Assembly: GCA_038212375.1 (NCBI GenBank)
Contig: JBBQUO010000003.1
Location: 1 to 45,036 of the forward strand
Length of the DNA stretch: 45,036 bases
Direction of reading: 5' to 3'
Origin: JBGTNQ01 sp038212375
GTDB lineage: Bacteria; Patescibacteriota; Minisyncoccia; Phycocordibacterales; Zambryskibacteraceae
Both the position numbers and the translations under genes were made by a program. A model generated the notes under the pieces. That model searched no databases, was not told the origin of the DNA, and saw nothing but the letters and a program-made list of their open reading frames with translations. This document shows positions 24,522 to 33,512 of this stretch, piece by piece. Each line of letters begins with the position of its first letter. Position 1 is the stretch's first letter.

Positions 24522-24885
24522 TGCGTAAATAGAACTCTAACCTCGTTCCACTTGGATCATCAAACCAAACGAATTTTCTGCCTCCGACCTTATCGATCTC
24601 TATTCCGCTATTTTTGATATTCGCCTTACCGAGACGACCGAGCACATCTTTGAGTTCCCCTTCAGTTTCTACTGCAAAAGCAAAGTGGTTCATACCACCT
24701 TCATTTCTGTTGTACTCTGCAAATGCATGTTCAGGGAGCACGAACATGAGTTTTGTTTTGCCGATCTCATACGCAATAGATCCTTCAGCTGTCTCTATCG
24801 GACTTCCAAGAAACGATGAATAAAATAATTCTGTTTCAAAAAGATCTTTGACTACTATGACGATGTGATCAAGATTTGAAATCAT
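24514..24885 (-). CDS. VOC (glyoxalase-like) family protein
   Basis: A 123-aa vicinal-oxygen-chelate protein. Metal-site candidates are His7 (NLDHIVIVV), His67 (MNHFAFAV) and Glu117 (TRLEFYL). Two beta-alpha-beta-beta-beta units are evident. It is wedged between the two transketolase genes: 1 bp after the N-subunit stop and overlapping the C-subunit start by 8 nt. It may detoxify methylglyoxal or another reactive sugar by-product (inference); true substrate unknown. Confidence 0.85.
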   Translation of the reverse strand: MISNLDHIVIVVKDLFETELFYSSFLGSPIETAEGSIAYEIGKTKLMFVLPEHAFAEYNRNEGGMNHFAFAVETEGELKDVLGRLGKANIKNSGIEIDKVGGRKFVWFDDPSGTRLEFYLRND

Positions 24886-24886
24886 A

Positions 24887-25756
24887 TTATTGGTGTTCGC
24901 TCATAATTTTTCCTCCGAGAGTCCGCAGCTCGTCGAGAGCCATCTTTGCTTCCTCCTTATTTGGCGGTTTGCCATGCCATTCATACTTTCGCTCAAACTC
25001 TTTCACTCCTTTCCCAGGAATAGTGTGCGCAATGATCATAGAAGGCTTTTCAAATACTGCTTTCGCTTGGTGGATCGCATCGCTAATATCACGAACGTTG
25101 TGTCCATCGATCTCAATGACATGCCAGTTCCATGCGCGCCACTTATCTACAAACGGTTCGAGCGGCATGACATCCTCGGTAAATCCATCAATCTGGATAT
25201 TATTTCGATCGATGATACCAATGAGATTGTGGAGCCTGTTTTTCCCAGCCAGCATTCCTGCTTCCCAGATTGCACCCGATTCTTGTTCTCCGTCTGACAT
25301 GAGACAATAGATATATTTTTGTGATGTTCTTCCTGCATCGATATTTTCTGCGAGAGCCATACCGACAGCTTGTGCGAGTCCTGATGCGAGCGGTCCGGAG
25401 CTCGTTTCAAGAGACGGAAGCCATTCACGATGAGGATGACCTTGAAGTCGTGAACCGAACTTTCGAAGTGTCTTCAATTCTTCTACGGGAAAATATCCTG
25501 CATGAGCCATCGCTGCATACAGCACAGGACATATGTGACCATTTGATAGAACTACTCGATCGCGATCTTTCCAATCCGGATGTTTTGGATCATGCCTGAG
25601 TGCGTGAAAGTAAAGTGTTGCAAAAATATCTGCCATACCGAGTGGCCCAGCAGTGTGCCCACTTTTAGCCTCGAGAAGCATGTCGATAATTGATTCACGA
25701 ATATCGTTTGCTTTCAGTTCAAGTGCTTTGATTTTATCTTCAGTAAGAGTGTCCAT
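24887..25756 (-). CDS. Transketolase, N-terminal subunit
   Basis: A 289-aa thiamine-diphosphate-binding half of transketolase. GHTAGPLGMADIFATLYF, LSNGHICPVLYAAMAHAGY and SSGPLASGLAQAVGMALAE match the family. The ThDP/Mg motif is SDGEQESGAIWEA ... DRNNIQIDG, with Ser replacing the first Gly of GDG. It is first in the operon N-subunit, VOC, C-subunit. A GATACAAT-type box lies ~13 nt before the ATG. Confidence 0.94.
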   Translation of the reverse strand: MDTLTEDKIKALELKANDIRESIIDMLLEAKSGHTAGPLGMADIFATLYFHALRHDPKHPDWKDRDRVVLSNGHICPVLYAAMAHAGYFPVEELKTLRKFGSRLQGHPHREWLPSLETSSGPLASGLAQAVGMALAENIDAGRTSQKYIYCLMSDGEQESGAIWEAGMLAGKNRLHNLIGIIDRNNIQIDGFTEDVMPLEPFVDKWRAWNWHVIEIDGHNVRDISDAIHQAKAVFEKPSMIIAHTIPGKGVKEFERKYEWHGKPPNKEEAKMALDELRTLGGKIMSEHQ

Positions 25757-25894
25757 ACGATATGTAGATATTGTATCACGCAGATAGAATAACGAATGAT
25801 GAATAGTGAATAATGAAAAAGCCTAGGCGAAGCTTCAGAATTCCGAGACGGGTCCTTAGGAATTTACTAAATTCTCTGTACTGAAAAAAACTTA

Positions 25895-26602
25895 CTACCC
25901 TATCGATTCAAACTCTTCTATTGCTGTTCGCATATCGTCACTTTCAAAAATAGCGGAGCCAATGATGAGACGGTCTGCACCTGCCTCAACGAGAGCTTGT
26001 GCATTTTCGAGCGTAATACCACCATCAACACTTACTGGTATTTCTGGATATTCTTCCTTGAAACTCTCAATCCTTTCAAAAACTCTTTCGTCAAGAGGCA
26101 TCCCTTGGGAACCAATGCGTTCAATACCCATAAACTGTACGTACTGAACGTACTCAAGTAGCGGCTCTAGAATACTCACGTCAGTATCGAGATTTATTGC
26201 AATACCAAGATCAACAGTCAGAAGTGAACCTGTTTGACCAAAGTGATCTTGAAAATCTTTTACAAACGTAAGAGCCTTGTCTTCATTTTCAAATGATTCG
26301 AATTGTACTACGATTCTTTTTGCACCTGCAGAAATCCATGATTGCAAATACTCTACCGGATCTTTGACCATTAAATGAAATTCGTATTCAAGTTCCTCCC
26401 AATATGGCATCCCTTCTTCTTCGTGCATAATTTTTTCAAAATCCTCGTCGTGATCGTAGAGATATGGCCAAGAACCCTTTGGGGTGAGCTTGCCATCAAG
26501 AATATCTACTTGAACGAGAGGAACAACTCCCACAATTTTCGAAAGGTGGTCTTCGAGATCACTAAAACTTTGTGGGATGATTGCGGGGATTATTTCGGAC
26601 AT
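25895..26602 (-). CDS. Ribulose-phosphate 3-epimerase-like protein
   Basis: A 235-aa TIM-barrel protein of the Rpe family. LVQVDILDGKLTP corresponds to the metal block HxDxMDG, but its first His is Gln31 here; Asp33, His76 (EFHLMV) and Asp193 (VSVDGGI) are kept. The phosphate site ADRLIIGSAIF is present. A ~25-residue acidic insert (PKGSWPYLYDHDEDFEKIMH and onward) lies between the first two metal blocks. The usual NPGFGGQ loop is MGIERIGSQG. It probably epimerises Ru5P, but three of four metal ligands suggests altered metal use or substrate. TATACA lies 6 nt before the ATG. Confidence 0.8.
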   Translation of the reverse strand: MSEIIPAIIPQSFSDLEDHLSKIVGVVPLVQVDILDGKLTPKGSWPYLYDHDEDFEKIMHEEEGMPYWEELEYEFHLMVKDPVEYLQSWISAGAKRIVVQFESFENEDKALTFVKDFQDHFGQTGSLLTVDLGIAINLDTDVSILEPLLEYVQYVQFMGIERIGSQGMPLDERVFERIESFKEEYPEIPVSVDGGITLENAQALVEAGADRLIIGSAIFESDDMRTAIEEFESIG

Positions 26603-27024
26603 ACTTTTTGTATAGTGGGTTTTTTATAAATGCTAATATTTTTCTTTATAAGAAAAAAAACTAAAATAACAACTGGAATACCAAGAGTAAAAAGACTGAA
26701 CGTAATAAACAAAAGAAGAATATTCTGAATGAACGCACCTACTACATACACAAAAATTAAAAGCAAAAGAAAACCAGCAATTCTTGCGTATATATCTTTA
26801 GTGGTAAAATACGCATATACAAAATTTGTTTGAATGAGAAGCAAAAGAACAACTATCGCAAATAATGTTGGCCACGTTAAATCAGACAACCAAATATCAT
26901 AATGATATGGTGGCTGGTGACCTCCAAGACCTTCGTAAAGAAAACCCATACCTTGCAGAATATAAGTAACCACAACAATCGAAGAATATGGCCAAGCAAT
27001 TTTTTGTATTATTTCCTTAGTCAT
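26590..27024 (-). CDS. Four-TM membrane protein of unknown function
   Basis: A 144-aa hydrophobic protein with about four TM helices (roughly 12-30, 50-68, 78-97, 100-127) and a Lys-rich cytoplasmic tail. No family recognised. It overlaps the start of the rpe-like gene by 13 nt and follows rpiB by 8 bp, so it is embedded in the pentose-phosphate operon, perhaps by position only. Confidence 0.65.
   Translation of the reverse strand: MTKEIIQKIAWPYSSIVVVTYILQGMGFLYEGLGGHQPPYHYDIWLSDLTWPTLFAIVVLLLLIQTNFVYAYFTTKDIYARIAGFLLLLIFVYVVGAFIQNILLLFITFSLFTLGIPVVILVFFLIKKNISIYKKPTIQKVCPK
26609..26614 (-). promoter_or_regulatory. -10 box of the rpe-like gene (leaderless-type)
   Basis: TATACA on the minus strand ends 6 nt before the ATG at 26602, inside the 3' end of the upstream membrane-protein gene. 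Confidence 0.45.
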
Positions 27025-27032
27025 AAACTATA

Positions 27033-27503
27033 TTACTTATCAGCATGATCAAGTTTTACAATTCTTCGCTTGTGACGTTCACTATTTGAAAATGGAGTAT
27101 CGAGCCACTGACGTACTGCTTCTACTGCTTGATCGTCCGAAATAAAGCGAGCACCGAGTGAAAGAATATTGGAATCGTTGTCTCCACGAGCATGCTCAAG
27201 AATAGAGACGTTGTGACTGACTGAAAAGGCATTGCCGTAGTAAACTGCGGCACGAACGTGAGGGAAACGATTTGCAGCAATAGCCTCACCTTGTCCGGAA
27301 CCTCCAAGAATGATGCCTTTTACGGTGTTTGGATTTTGAGATACCGCTTTTGCTACTGGAATAATAAAATCTGGATAATCGTCATTTTCATCATATTCAT
27401 GAGCACCACAATCCACCACTTCATAGGAAGCGTTTTTGAGGAATTCAACAATTCTTTCCTTTTGGGCGAGCCCTGCGTGGTCTGTACCTATATAGATTTT
27501 CAT
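27033..27503 (-). CDS. rpiB: Ribose-5-phosphate isomerase B
   Basis: A 156-aa RpiB/LacAB-fold isomerase linking ribulose-5-P and ribose-5-P. GTDHAGLAQKE at the N-terminus holds the phosphate/ring-opening residues. ILGGSGQGEAIAANRFPHVRAA is the active-site loop: the E. coli catalytic Cys is absent and Glu73 in GQGE is the likely base, as in the actinobacterial (M. tuberculosis) type (family knowledge). HARGDNDSNILSLGAR is the conserved C-terminal block. TATAAT lies 13 nt before the ATG. Confidence 0.93.
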   Translation of the reverse strand: MKIYIGTDHAGLAQKERIVEFLKNASYEVVDCGAHEYDENDDYPDFIIPVAKAVSQNPNTVKGIILGGSGQGEAIAANRFPHVRAAVYYGNAFSVSHNVSILEHARGDNDSNILSLGARFISDDQAVEAVRQWLDTPFSNSERHKRRIVKLDHADK

Positions 27504-27542
27504 ATATTATGGGTAAATTATACCACATCATTAATTACCTAA

Positions 27543-28082
27543 TTACCTCACAATATAGAAGTTGCAACCCAAAATATTAAATTCAAAAAAAATAGAAAAA
27601 ATAACAGTAGCTAAAGCTTTCTTTACAATAGAGTAGTTTCTATTCCCTATATATATGATACTCAGTACAGTAATTGGGTACAAAATCACCGTTGAAAAAT
27701 TAGAGAAAGAATTATTTTTATGTAAAACATACTCGAACGCAGGATTAAACAAAACAGTAACCCCAATAGAAACAACCAATAAACCTATGACAGTGAGAGT
27801 TGTACCAATTATATTATTTTTTTGAGTCTCGGTAGTTGTGTTTTGATTTCGTCCAAAGGACGGCTTTACAGCTTTGATTATTAATAAAATCCCAACTGTA
27901 AATAACACAGATGCAACTCCAGCATACATTAAAGATTTTGTTGCATCTAAAGCAAAAAGACCTAAAAATACAATGAACGGAGCTAACAATATCAAAATAA
28001 TACCCAAAAAAGCTATTGCAATACGTACAAATGACCAAACAACTTTAGACACTGTTATATTTTGGTCTATATTTTCTTCCAT
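27543..28082 (-). CDS. Four-TM membrane protein of unknown function
   Basis: A 179-aa protein with about five hydrophobic segments (18-45, 50-70, 92-113, 128-146, 155-170) and a hydrophilic Thr/Asn-rich loop (KPSFGRNQNTTTETQKNN). No family recognised. It starts 1 bp after the NTP-pyrophosphohydrolase stop, so it is cotranscribed with it. Base composition is more AT-rich than its neighbours. Confidence 0.65.
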   Translation of the reverse strand: MEENIDQNITVSKVVWSFVRIAIAFLGIILILLAPFIVFLGLFALDATKSLMYAGVASVLFTVGILLIIKAVKPSFGRNQNTTTETQKNNIIGTTLTVIGLLVVSIGVTVLFNPAFEYVLHKNNSFSNFSTVILYPITVLSIIYIGNRNYSIVKKALATVIFSIFFEFNILGCNFYIVR

Positions 28083-28083
28083 A

Positions 28084-28386
28084 TCATTTTTCTCCCTTTA
28101 GGATAATTCTCTTAATAAATCCACCTCGCTCCTCTTTCTTTTTTATTCTTATTTCCTCTACATCTTGATATTCAGGGAGAGTTTTCAAAGCCTCAATAAC
28201 CTCTAATATGTCTGCCAACTCTTCGGGACTACCTACTTCAGAAAATTCACGAATCTCTTCTCCAAGCTTTTTGATAAGCTCTACTTTGTATTCTTCTGGA
28301 GATGCAATTCTTTGTTCATACGAAACCCCTTTTTCATCAAGAATTTCTGGAATTTTATCTCTAATGAGTTTATTGTAACTTTCCAT
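28084..28386 (-). CDS. MazG-like NTP pyrophosphohydrolase
   Basis: A 100-aa all-alpha NTP-PPase. It begins ESYNKLIRDKIPEIL, the hallmark of a small phosphoribosyl-ATP-pyrophosphohydrolase-like family. The Mg-binding pattern is EE(x)nE...ELADILEV: KKLGEEIREFSE, then PEELADILEVIEAL. Such proteins clear damaged or non-canonical nucleotides (family knowledge). It may be part of a unit with the membrane protein downstream. Confidence 0.8.
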   Translation of the reverse strand: MESYNKLIRDKIPEILDEKGVSYEQRIASPEEYKVELIKKLGEEIREFSEVGSPEELADILEVIEALKTLPEYQDVEEIRIKKKEERGGFIKRIILKGEK

Positions 28387-28419
28387 AATACTTTTCTATT
28401 AAATGACTACTTGAACTAT

Positions 28420-29448
28420 TTACTTCTTCCCTGTCTTTACCACATGATCTACAAGAGTGTAGGTGTACCCCATTTCGTTGTCGTACCATGCAAGAACTTT
28501 TACTAAGTTGCCGCCAATAACTCGAGTGAGCGAAAGGTCTGCAATAGAACCAAAACGTGAACCGAGAATATCTGTTGAGACAAGTTCTTCTTCTGTAACT
28601 GAGAATACTCCTGCCCAACGAGGATCAGCTGCTGCTTTTTTTAGTGCCATGTTCACTTCTTCAACTGTGGTATTTCTCTTTGAAATAAACGTTACATCCA
28701 CAATAGATCCAGCAATAACCGGTACGCGCATCGAAATACCATCAAACAGTCCTGTGAGTTGTGTGAAAGCTTTTGTCACCGCGATAGCAGCACCTGTTGA
28801 AGATGGGACAATGTTTGCCGCTGCAGCTCGTCCTTCTCGATATCCTTTTTTAGACGGACCGTCCACAAGCGCTTGAGTACCTGTATATCCATGAGTCGTG
28901 TTGAGTGCCGCTTTTTCAATACCTACCGCCTCATCGAGAATCGCAATGAGTGGAGAACTTGCGTTCGTAGTGCACGATGCATTTGAAGTAATCTGACATG
29001 TCGCGAGCTTTTCTTCGTTTACCCCCATGAGCACTGTCGCTCCCTCTATTCCAGGAATTGGTTCGTCTTTCATTGGCGCAGTCACTACTACTTTTTTTGC
29101 ACCCGCATCAAGGTGAGTACGGGCTGTCGCATATGACGTAAAGAATCCTGTAGATTCTACTACCACATCAATATCCATTGCTCCCCACGGCAAATTCGCG
29201 GGTTCCTTTTCAGAGACAAACTTTACCTCTTTTCCGTCGATAATAAGCGCGGACTTATCTTCCTTTACTTTGATATCAAAGCCTGACTTTCCGTATACAG
29301 AATCGTACTGGAGAAGATATGCAATATTTTCAATATCTCCAAGATCGTTGATAGCGACCACTTCGAGCTCTGGTCTCTCTTTTGCGATTTTATAAAACGC
29401 TCTTCCGATTCTTCCTCCACCATTGATTGCAACTCTGATTTTACTCAT
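28420..29448 (-). CDS. gap: Glyceraldehyde-3-phosphate dehydrogenase, type I
   Basis: A 342-aa glycolytic enzyme. Rossmann motif INGGGRIGRAFYK, catalytic SNASCTTNASSP (nucleophile Cys), TTHGYTGTQALVDGP and the C-terminal WYDNEMGYTYTLVDHV are all intact. NDLGDIENIAYLLQYDSVYG is the cofactor region; Asp after IN suggests NAD preference. A TATAAT box about 30 nt before the ATG overlaps the nrd-side terminator. No clear SD. Confidence 0.96.
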   Translation of the reverse strand: MSKIRVAINGGGRIGRAFYKIAKERPELEVVAINDLGDIENIAYLLQYDSVYGKSGFDIKVKEDKSALIIDGKEVKFVSEKEPANLPWGAMDIDVVVESTGFFTSYATARTHLDAGAKKVVVTAPMKDEPIPGIEGATVLMGVNEEKLATCQITSNASCTTNASSPLIAILDEAVGIEKAALNTTHGYTGTQALVDGPSKKGYREGRAAAANIVPSSTGAAIAVTKAFTQLTGLFDGISMRVPVIAGSIVDVTFISKRNTTVEEVNMALKKAAADPRWAGVFSVTEEELVSTDILGSRFGSIADLSLTRVIGGNLVKVLAWYDNEMGYTYTLVDHVVKTGKK

Positions 29449-29483
29449 GAGAAATAAAATAATTTGTAAGTCATTCTATTATA

Positions 29484-29515
29484 ACAAAAAGACGGGCATG
29501 TGCTCGTCTTTTTGT
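29484..29515 (-). terminator. Terminator after nrdB
   Basis: Stem ACAAAAAGACG / CGTCTTTTTGT extended by GGGC/GTGC pairs around a small loop. It lies 34 bp past the nrdB stop and before the gap promoter region. Confidence 0.85.
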
Positions 29516-29548
29516 ATATTTTGTACTACCTCCTATTCCACGAGATAC

Positions 29549-30592
29549 TTACCCTTCTATCCCTACTGGCATTGCTGGGGTACTTTCTACTGCTAATTCT
29601 TTCTTGGTAACTGCTGCTGAGTGACCGTCAACTTCGTAACTCGTATTCTGAGATTCAAAGAAGTTTACAAGCTCATAAACATCAGTTGCGGTACTCATCC
29701 ACTTTGCAGGATTTGTAGCGTTGTAATGCTTTTCCATACCAAGCTCTTCGAGTCGACGATCAGCAACATATTGCACGTATTGATTTACGTAGTCAGCATT
29801 GAGACCTAGGATTCCGTTCGGGAACAAATCCTTATTGTATGCAGTTTCGAGATCTACACCATCAATAACAATTTGACGTATTTCGTTTGCAAACTCTTCA
29901 GTTAGAAGCTCTGGGTTTTCTTCGAGAATTGAGTGCACGAGATTCATACCGAACTTAAGATGGAGAGACTCGTCACGAATAACCCAGTTTACCATCGAGC
30001 CAAAATTGCGGAGTTGATTTCGCTGACGGAATGAAAGCGCCACCATAAACCCTGAGTAGAACCAAATACCTTCCATGACGATATTGGTTGCTACCAAGTT
30101 TCGGAGGAAATCTTTTTTACCATCAACCGTAGTAATATCGAGCGTTTTTTCAGTCATTCTATCCATATATTTGTTGATGTAGTCCTCTTTTGCCTTCATT
30201 GACGGAACACTCAGGTGGAGCGAGAAGATATTGTCACGGTCAAAAGGAAATGTCTGGAGTACATACTCGAATGCTACACAATGGTTCGCCTCTTCCCACA
30301 TTTGTTTTGCAAGATAGAGATGCGCTTCGGGAGCTTTGAGATATGGGTATACTCCAAGTGCAATAGAACGGTTCACAATGAGCTCTGCGGGATTGAAGAA
30401 TGCCATAAGAAACTTCACCGCATGACGCTCGTCTTCTGTCATTTTTGCCCAATCTTCGAGATCTTCTTTGAGTGCAATTTCGTGAGGAAACCATGTATTA
30501 CGAACAGCTTGATTATACAAATCATAGGCCCACTGATACTTAATTGGGTGAAGATTCATATCGTTTGCATTTACTTTTCCTATGAGTGGCAT
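29549..30592 (-). CDS. nrdB: Class I ribonucleotide reductase beta (R2), Ic-like
   Basis: A 347-aa R2 subunit that supplies the oxidising equivalent to NrdA. Metal ligands read E70 (FFNPAEL), E101 and H104 (EEANH), E174 (VMEGIWF), E208 and H211 (RDESLH). The residue four after H104, where the radical tyrosine sits in class Ia/Ib, is F108 (HCVAF). The first ligand is Glu instead of Asp. This Phe/Glu pair is the signature of class Ic R2 with a Mn/Fe centre, as in Chlamydia (family knowledge). Spacing between E70 and E101 (31 residues) equals D84-E115 of E. coli, supporting the alignment. It lies 83 bp after nrdA. Confidence 0.94.
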   Translation of the reverse strand: MPLIGKVNANDMNLHPIKYQWAYDLYNQAVRNTWFPHEIALKEDLEDWAKMTEDERHAVKFLMAFFNPAELIVNRSIALGVYPYLKAPEAHLYLAKQMWEEANHCVAFEYVLQTFPFDRDNIFSLHLSVPSMKAKEDYINKYMDRMTEKTLDITTVDGKKDFLRNLVATNIVMEGIWFYSGFMVALSFRQRNQLRNFGSMVNWVIRDESLHLKFGMNLVHSILEENPELLTEEFANEIRQIVIDGVDLETAYNKDLFPNGILGLNADYVNQYVQYVADRRLEELGMEKHYNATNPAKWMSTATDVYELVNFFESQNTSYEVDGHSAAVTKKELAVESTPAMPVGIEG

Positions 30593-30675
30593 ATGGTTAT
30601 GTGTTGTTATGTATAAATAGTATTCCTGTTAGGCTTTTACTTTTTCGAACACCTACTTTTTGTATACGAGATTAT

Positions 30676-33261
30676 TTATTGGCAGGAATCGCACTGAGAT
30701 CTTTCTGCTGGATCTATCGGGCACACCTGTATGTTCGACTGAGCACGTATTTTTACTGGTTCTAATAATTCTACACTCATTTCAGAAAGTACGGGGAGTT
30801 GAACACTCGAGAGTATCGGTTCTGGAAGGGGGACACTACTGAGACTACTTACTGCCACATCAGAGAGAATTGGCTGACTTGTTGCACTCGATACTGCACC
30901 AAAACCTTTCCGTCCCATTTTCTGAGCCTTATTTACTGCAACTGTTGACTGTTCGGCAGTATGTCTTGGTTTCATATGAAGATAGTACGTTGTCTTCACT
31001 CCCTTATCCCACGCAGTTTGATAAATTCTCATAGTCTCATCAATGTCGCGGGTTTCGAGATACATGTTTCGAGAGAGCGCTTGGTCTACCCACTTTTGAG
31101 CACGTGCTGCAACTTCGACATACGCATACGGAGAAGTTGTAAACGATGTTTTATAAATATCTTTAATGTGCTGAGGAATTTCTGCAATACCTGATATATC
31201 TCCTTGAAATTCGATGATGAGACCTTTCACCGCATCCCATAGACCCATGTTCTTAAGATCATTTACAAGGTTTGGATTTACGTCGAGATATTTTCCAGAA
31301 ATTTTATTACGAGAGAATACCTGTGCAAACCTTGGATCAATCCCGGGGGTTGTCCCTGCTACGAGTCCAATGTTTGCATTCGGTGCGACTGCCATAAGAG
31401 TAGAGTTACGCATTCCTTTCTTTACTTTCTCCCGGAGGATATCCCAATCAAGTCCTTTGTGGTGACTACTTTTATCGAGGTGAAGTTTTCGTCCACGATC
31501 TTCCTCGAGAACTGCAATGGTATCAAACGGTACCATACCTTGAGCCCAACGTGATCCTGGGAAATGTTTGTAGCTACCGCGCTCCTGAGCAAGACTAGCT
31601 GACGTATCAATCGCAACATAACTAATAAACTCAAACACTCTATCGGCAAAGTTGTATGCATGCTCACTATCATATGAGAGACCTAGTTTCTCGAGTACAT
31701 CTGAGAAACCCATCACACCGAGCCCCATTGCACGATTCTCTTGATCTGATCTCTGAGCCTCAATCAGTGGAAGTTCGTTAATATCGATAAGGTTATCGAG
31801 CTGACGAACCGCGAGACGTACAGATTCTTCGAGTTTCTGCCAATTCACCTGCTTGTCTGACACATGAGCTGCAAGGTTCAATGATGCTAAGTTACATACT
31901 GCAATATTGTCTCTATCTTGTGGAAGGCAAATTTCTGTGCAGAGATTCGACATATGAATCGTACCCGTATTGTTGTTGAGCGCTCTCAAATTGATCGGAT
32001 CCTTCCAGGTAATCCAAGGATGTGATGTTGTCTGGAGTGCGACAAGCATCTTACGGAAGAGCTCACTTGCAGGGATTTTTTTGAAGGTTCGCATTTCTCC
32101 CTTGTCTGCCTTGTCGATATATTCCATATACCGAGTACTGAAGGCTTTTCCATAGAGTTCATTGAGATCTGGCGTTTCCTTTGGATCAAACATATACCAG
32201 TCAGCATTTGTCTCTACTCGTTTCATAAATTCATCAGAAATAAATGATGCAGTATTTGCGGTACGCATACGAACATAGTCATCTCCTGCGTTGTGTCTCC
32301 AATCAAGAAAATCGGGGAAATCAAGATGCCAGTTTTCCATATAAAAGCACAAAGCTCCCTTTTTCTTTCCACCACGCTGAATAGCACGGATCGCAGTATC
32401 GATAATTTTTGCAAATGGAGTAGGACCAGTTGATGTACCATTCGATGCTATAAGTGGAGACCCAGATGAGCGGAGCTTCGTCACTGATGCTCCAATACCG
32501 CCAGATGCTTTTGAGAGGAGCATCACGTCTGCAACAGACTTTGCGATGTGGCCCATATCATCATGGATCTCAAGAAGAAAACAGTTCGAAAGTGCGGGAC
32601 GATTTGTACCTGCTCCGATATTACATGAACCACCTGCAATATATTCCATTCGAGACATTTTCTCGTAAAACTTCTTGGCCCATAGAGTTGGATCTTTTTC
32701 ATTATACGAAAGTCCCATCGCAATGCGCATAAAGAAGTACTGTGGCGTCTCTACAATTTTCTGAGCAATATTTTTTGATGCATATCGATCAATAAGACTC
32801 GATAGCCCTGCGTACACAAAGAGCTCATCACGGGCAATGTCGAGGGTGCTTGCAAGCTCTTTGAGATCAAATTTCTCCCCCATTTTTTTATCGAGCTTAC
32901 CTTCTGCAATTCCTTCATGTATTCGTACAATAAAGGCATCACGGTGCTTTTGTTCAAGATCCTTGTCGTCATCATATTCACCAACAATTTTCTTGTAAAC
33001 AGTCTTGAGGAGAAGGCGGGTAGCTATCTTGTCATACTCAGGATCCTCTTTGATATTTTGGACAGCTGCATTGATCGTAGCTTCATCCATTTCGGCAGTG
33101 GTAATGCCATCATACAAAGTGAGGCGAGTATCAGTCGCTACTTGGGTAACCTTAGAGATTGGATCAGTCAATCCTACTGACGCCCTTTCGATAGATTTGT
33201 TAATTCTATCTGCATTGAATGGCTCTTTGGTACCGTCTCGCTTTGTGATGTGAAGAGTCAT
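30676..33261 (-). CDS. nrdA: Class I ribonucleotide reductase alpha (R1)
   Basis: An 861-aa catalytic subunit that reduces ribonucleoside diphosphates. An N-terminal ATP-cone (about 1-95, ITKRDGTKEPFNADRI) gives dATP feedback. The active site has SNCFLLEI (first redox Cys), NLCTEICLP (thiyl-radical Cys and Glu) and the VAPNANIGLVAGTTPGIDP phosphate loop; TTYYLHMKPRHTAEQ includes the radical-path tyrosines. The C-terminal CDSCQ is the swinging dithiol, joined by a low-complexity Ser/Val/Pro linker (about 795-850). A complete class I R1. The 250-bp upstream region holds A/T-rich inverted repeats. Confidence 0.96.
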   Translation of the reverse strand: MTLHITKRDGTKEPFNADRINKSIERASVGLTDPISKVTQVATDTRLTLYDGITTAEMDEATINAAVQNIKEDPEYDKIATRLLLKTVYKKIVGEYDDDKDLEQKHRDAFIVRIHEGIAEGKLDKKMGEKFDLKELASTLDIARDELFVYAGLSSLIDRYASKNIAQKIVETPQYFFMRIAMGLSYNEKDPTLWAKKFYEKMSRMEYIAGGSCNIGAGTNRPALSNCFLLEIHDDMGHIAKSVADVMLLSKASGGIGASVTKLRSSGSPLIASNGTSTGPTPFAKIIDTAIRAIQRGGKKKGALCFYMENWHLDFPDFLDWRHNAGDDYVRMRTANTASFISDEFMKRVETNADWYMFDPKETPDLNELYGKAFSTRYMEYIDKADKGEMRTFKKIPASELFRKMLVALQTTSHPWITWKDPINLRALNNNTGTIHMSNLCTEICLPQDRDNIAVCNLASLNLAAHVSDKQVNWQKLEESVRLAVRQLDNLIDINELPLIEAQRSDQENRAMGLGVMGFSDVLEKLGLSYDSEHAYNFADRVFEFISYVAIDTSASLAQERGSYKHFPGSRWAQGMVPFDTIAVLEEDRGRKLHLDKSSHHKGLDWDILREKVKKGMRNSTLMAVAPNANIGLVAGTTPGIDPRFAQVFSRNKISGKYLDVNPNLVNDLKNMGLWDAVKGLIIEFQGDISGIAEIPQHIKDIYKTSFTTSPYAYVEVAARAQKWVDQALSRNMYLETRDIDETMRIYQTAWDKGVKTTYYLHMKPRHTAEQSTVAVNKAQKMGRKGFGAVSSATSQPILSDVAVSSLSSVPLPEPILSSVQLPVLSEMSVELLEPVKIRAQSNIQVCPIDPAERSQCDSCQ

Positions 33262-33290
33262 ACGCTCAGTAAAAAATTAGAAGTAAAGAT

Positions 33291-33382
33291 AACTTTTTCA
33301 TACTTTTTTCTCATTTTTCATCATTTTTTTCAAAAATACTGTGATTTTTTGCAAAAAAGTAATGAAAAAGTTCAAAAAGTAT
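33291..33382. repeat. A/T-rich inverted repeats upstream of nrdA
   Basis: AACTTTTTCAT (33291-33301) is inverted at 33362-33372, and ATACTTTTT (33300-33308) at 33374-33382. A central TTTTTTGCAAAAAA palindrome lies at 33345-33358. The stretch 33262-33512 holds no gene I can support. The arms could form alternative hairpins in an nrdA leader; no NrdR-box consensus was recognised. Confidence 0.5.
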
Positions 33383-33512
33383 CAATTCGTTGTGTCTATT
33401 GTAAGAAAAAATGGAGGCTATCGGTATGGGGATAACCATTTCACGAGGTCTCACAAAACAAAAAAATCTTACTGTAAAGATAGGTCTCCAAATGTGGCTT
33501 CACCACGAAATC

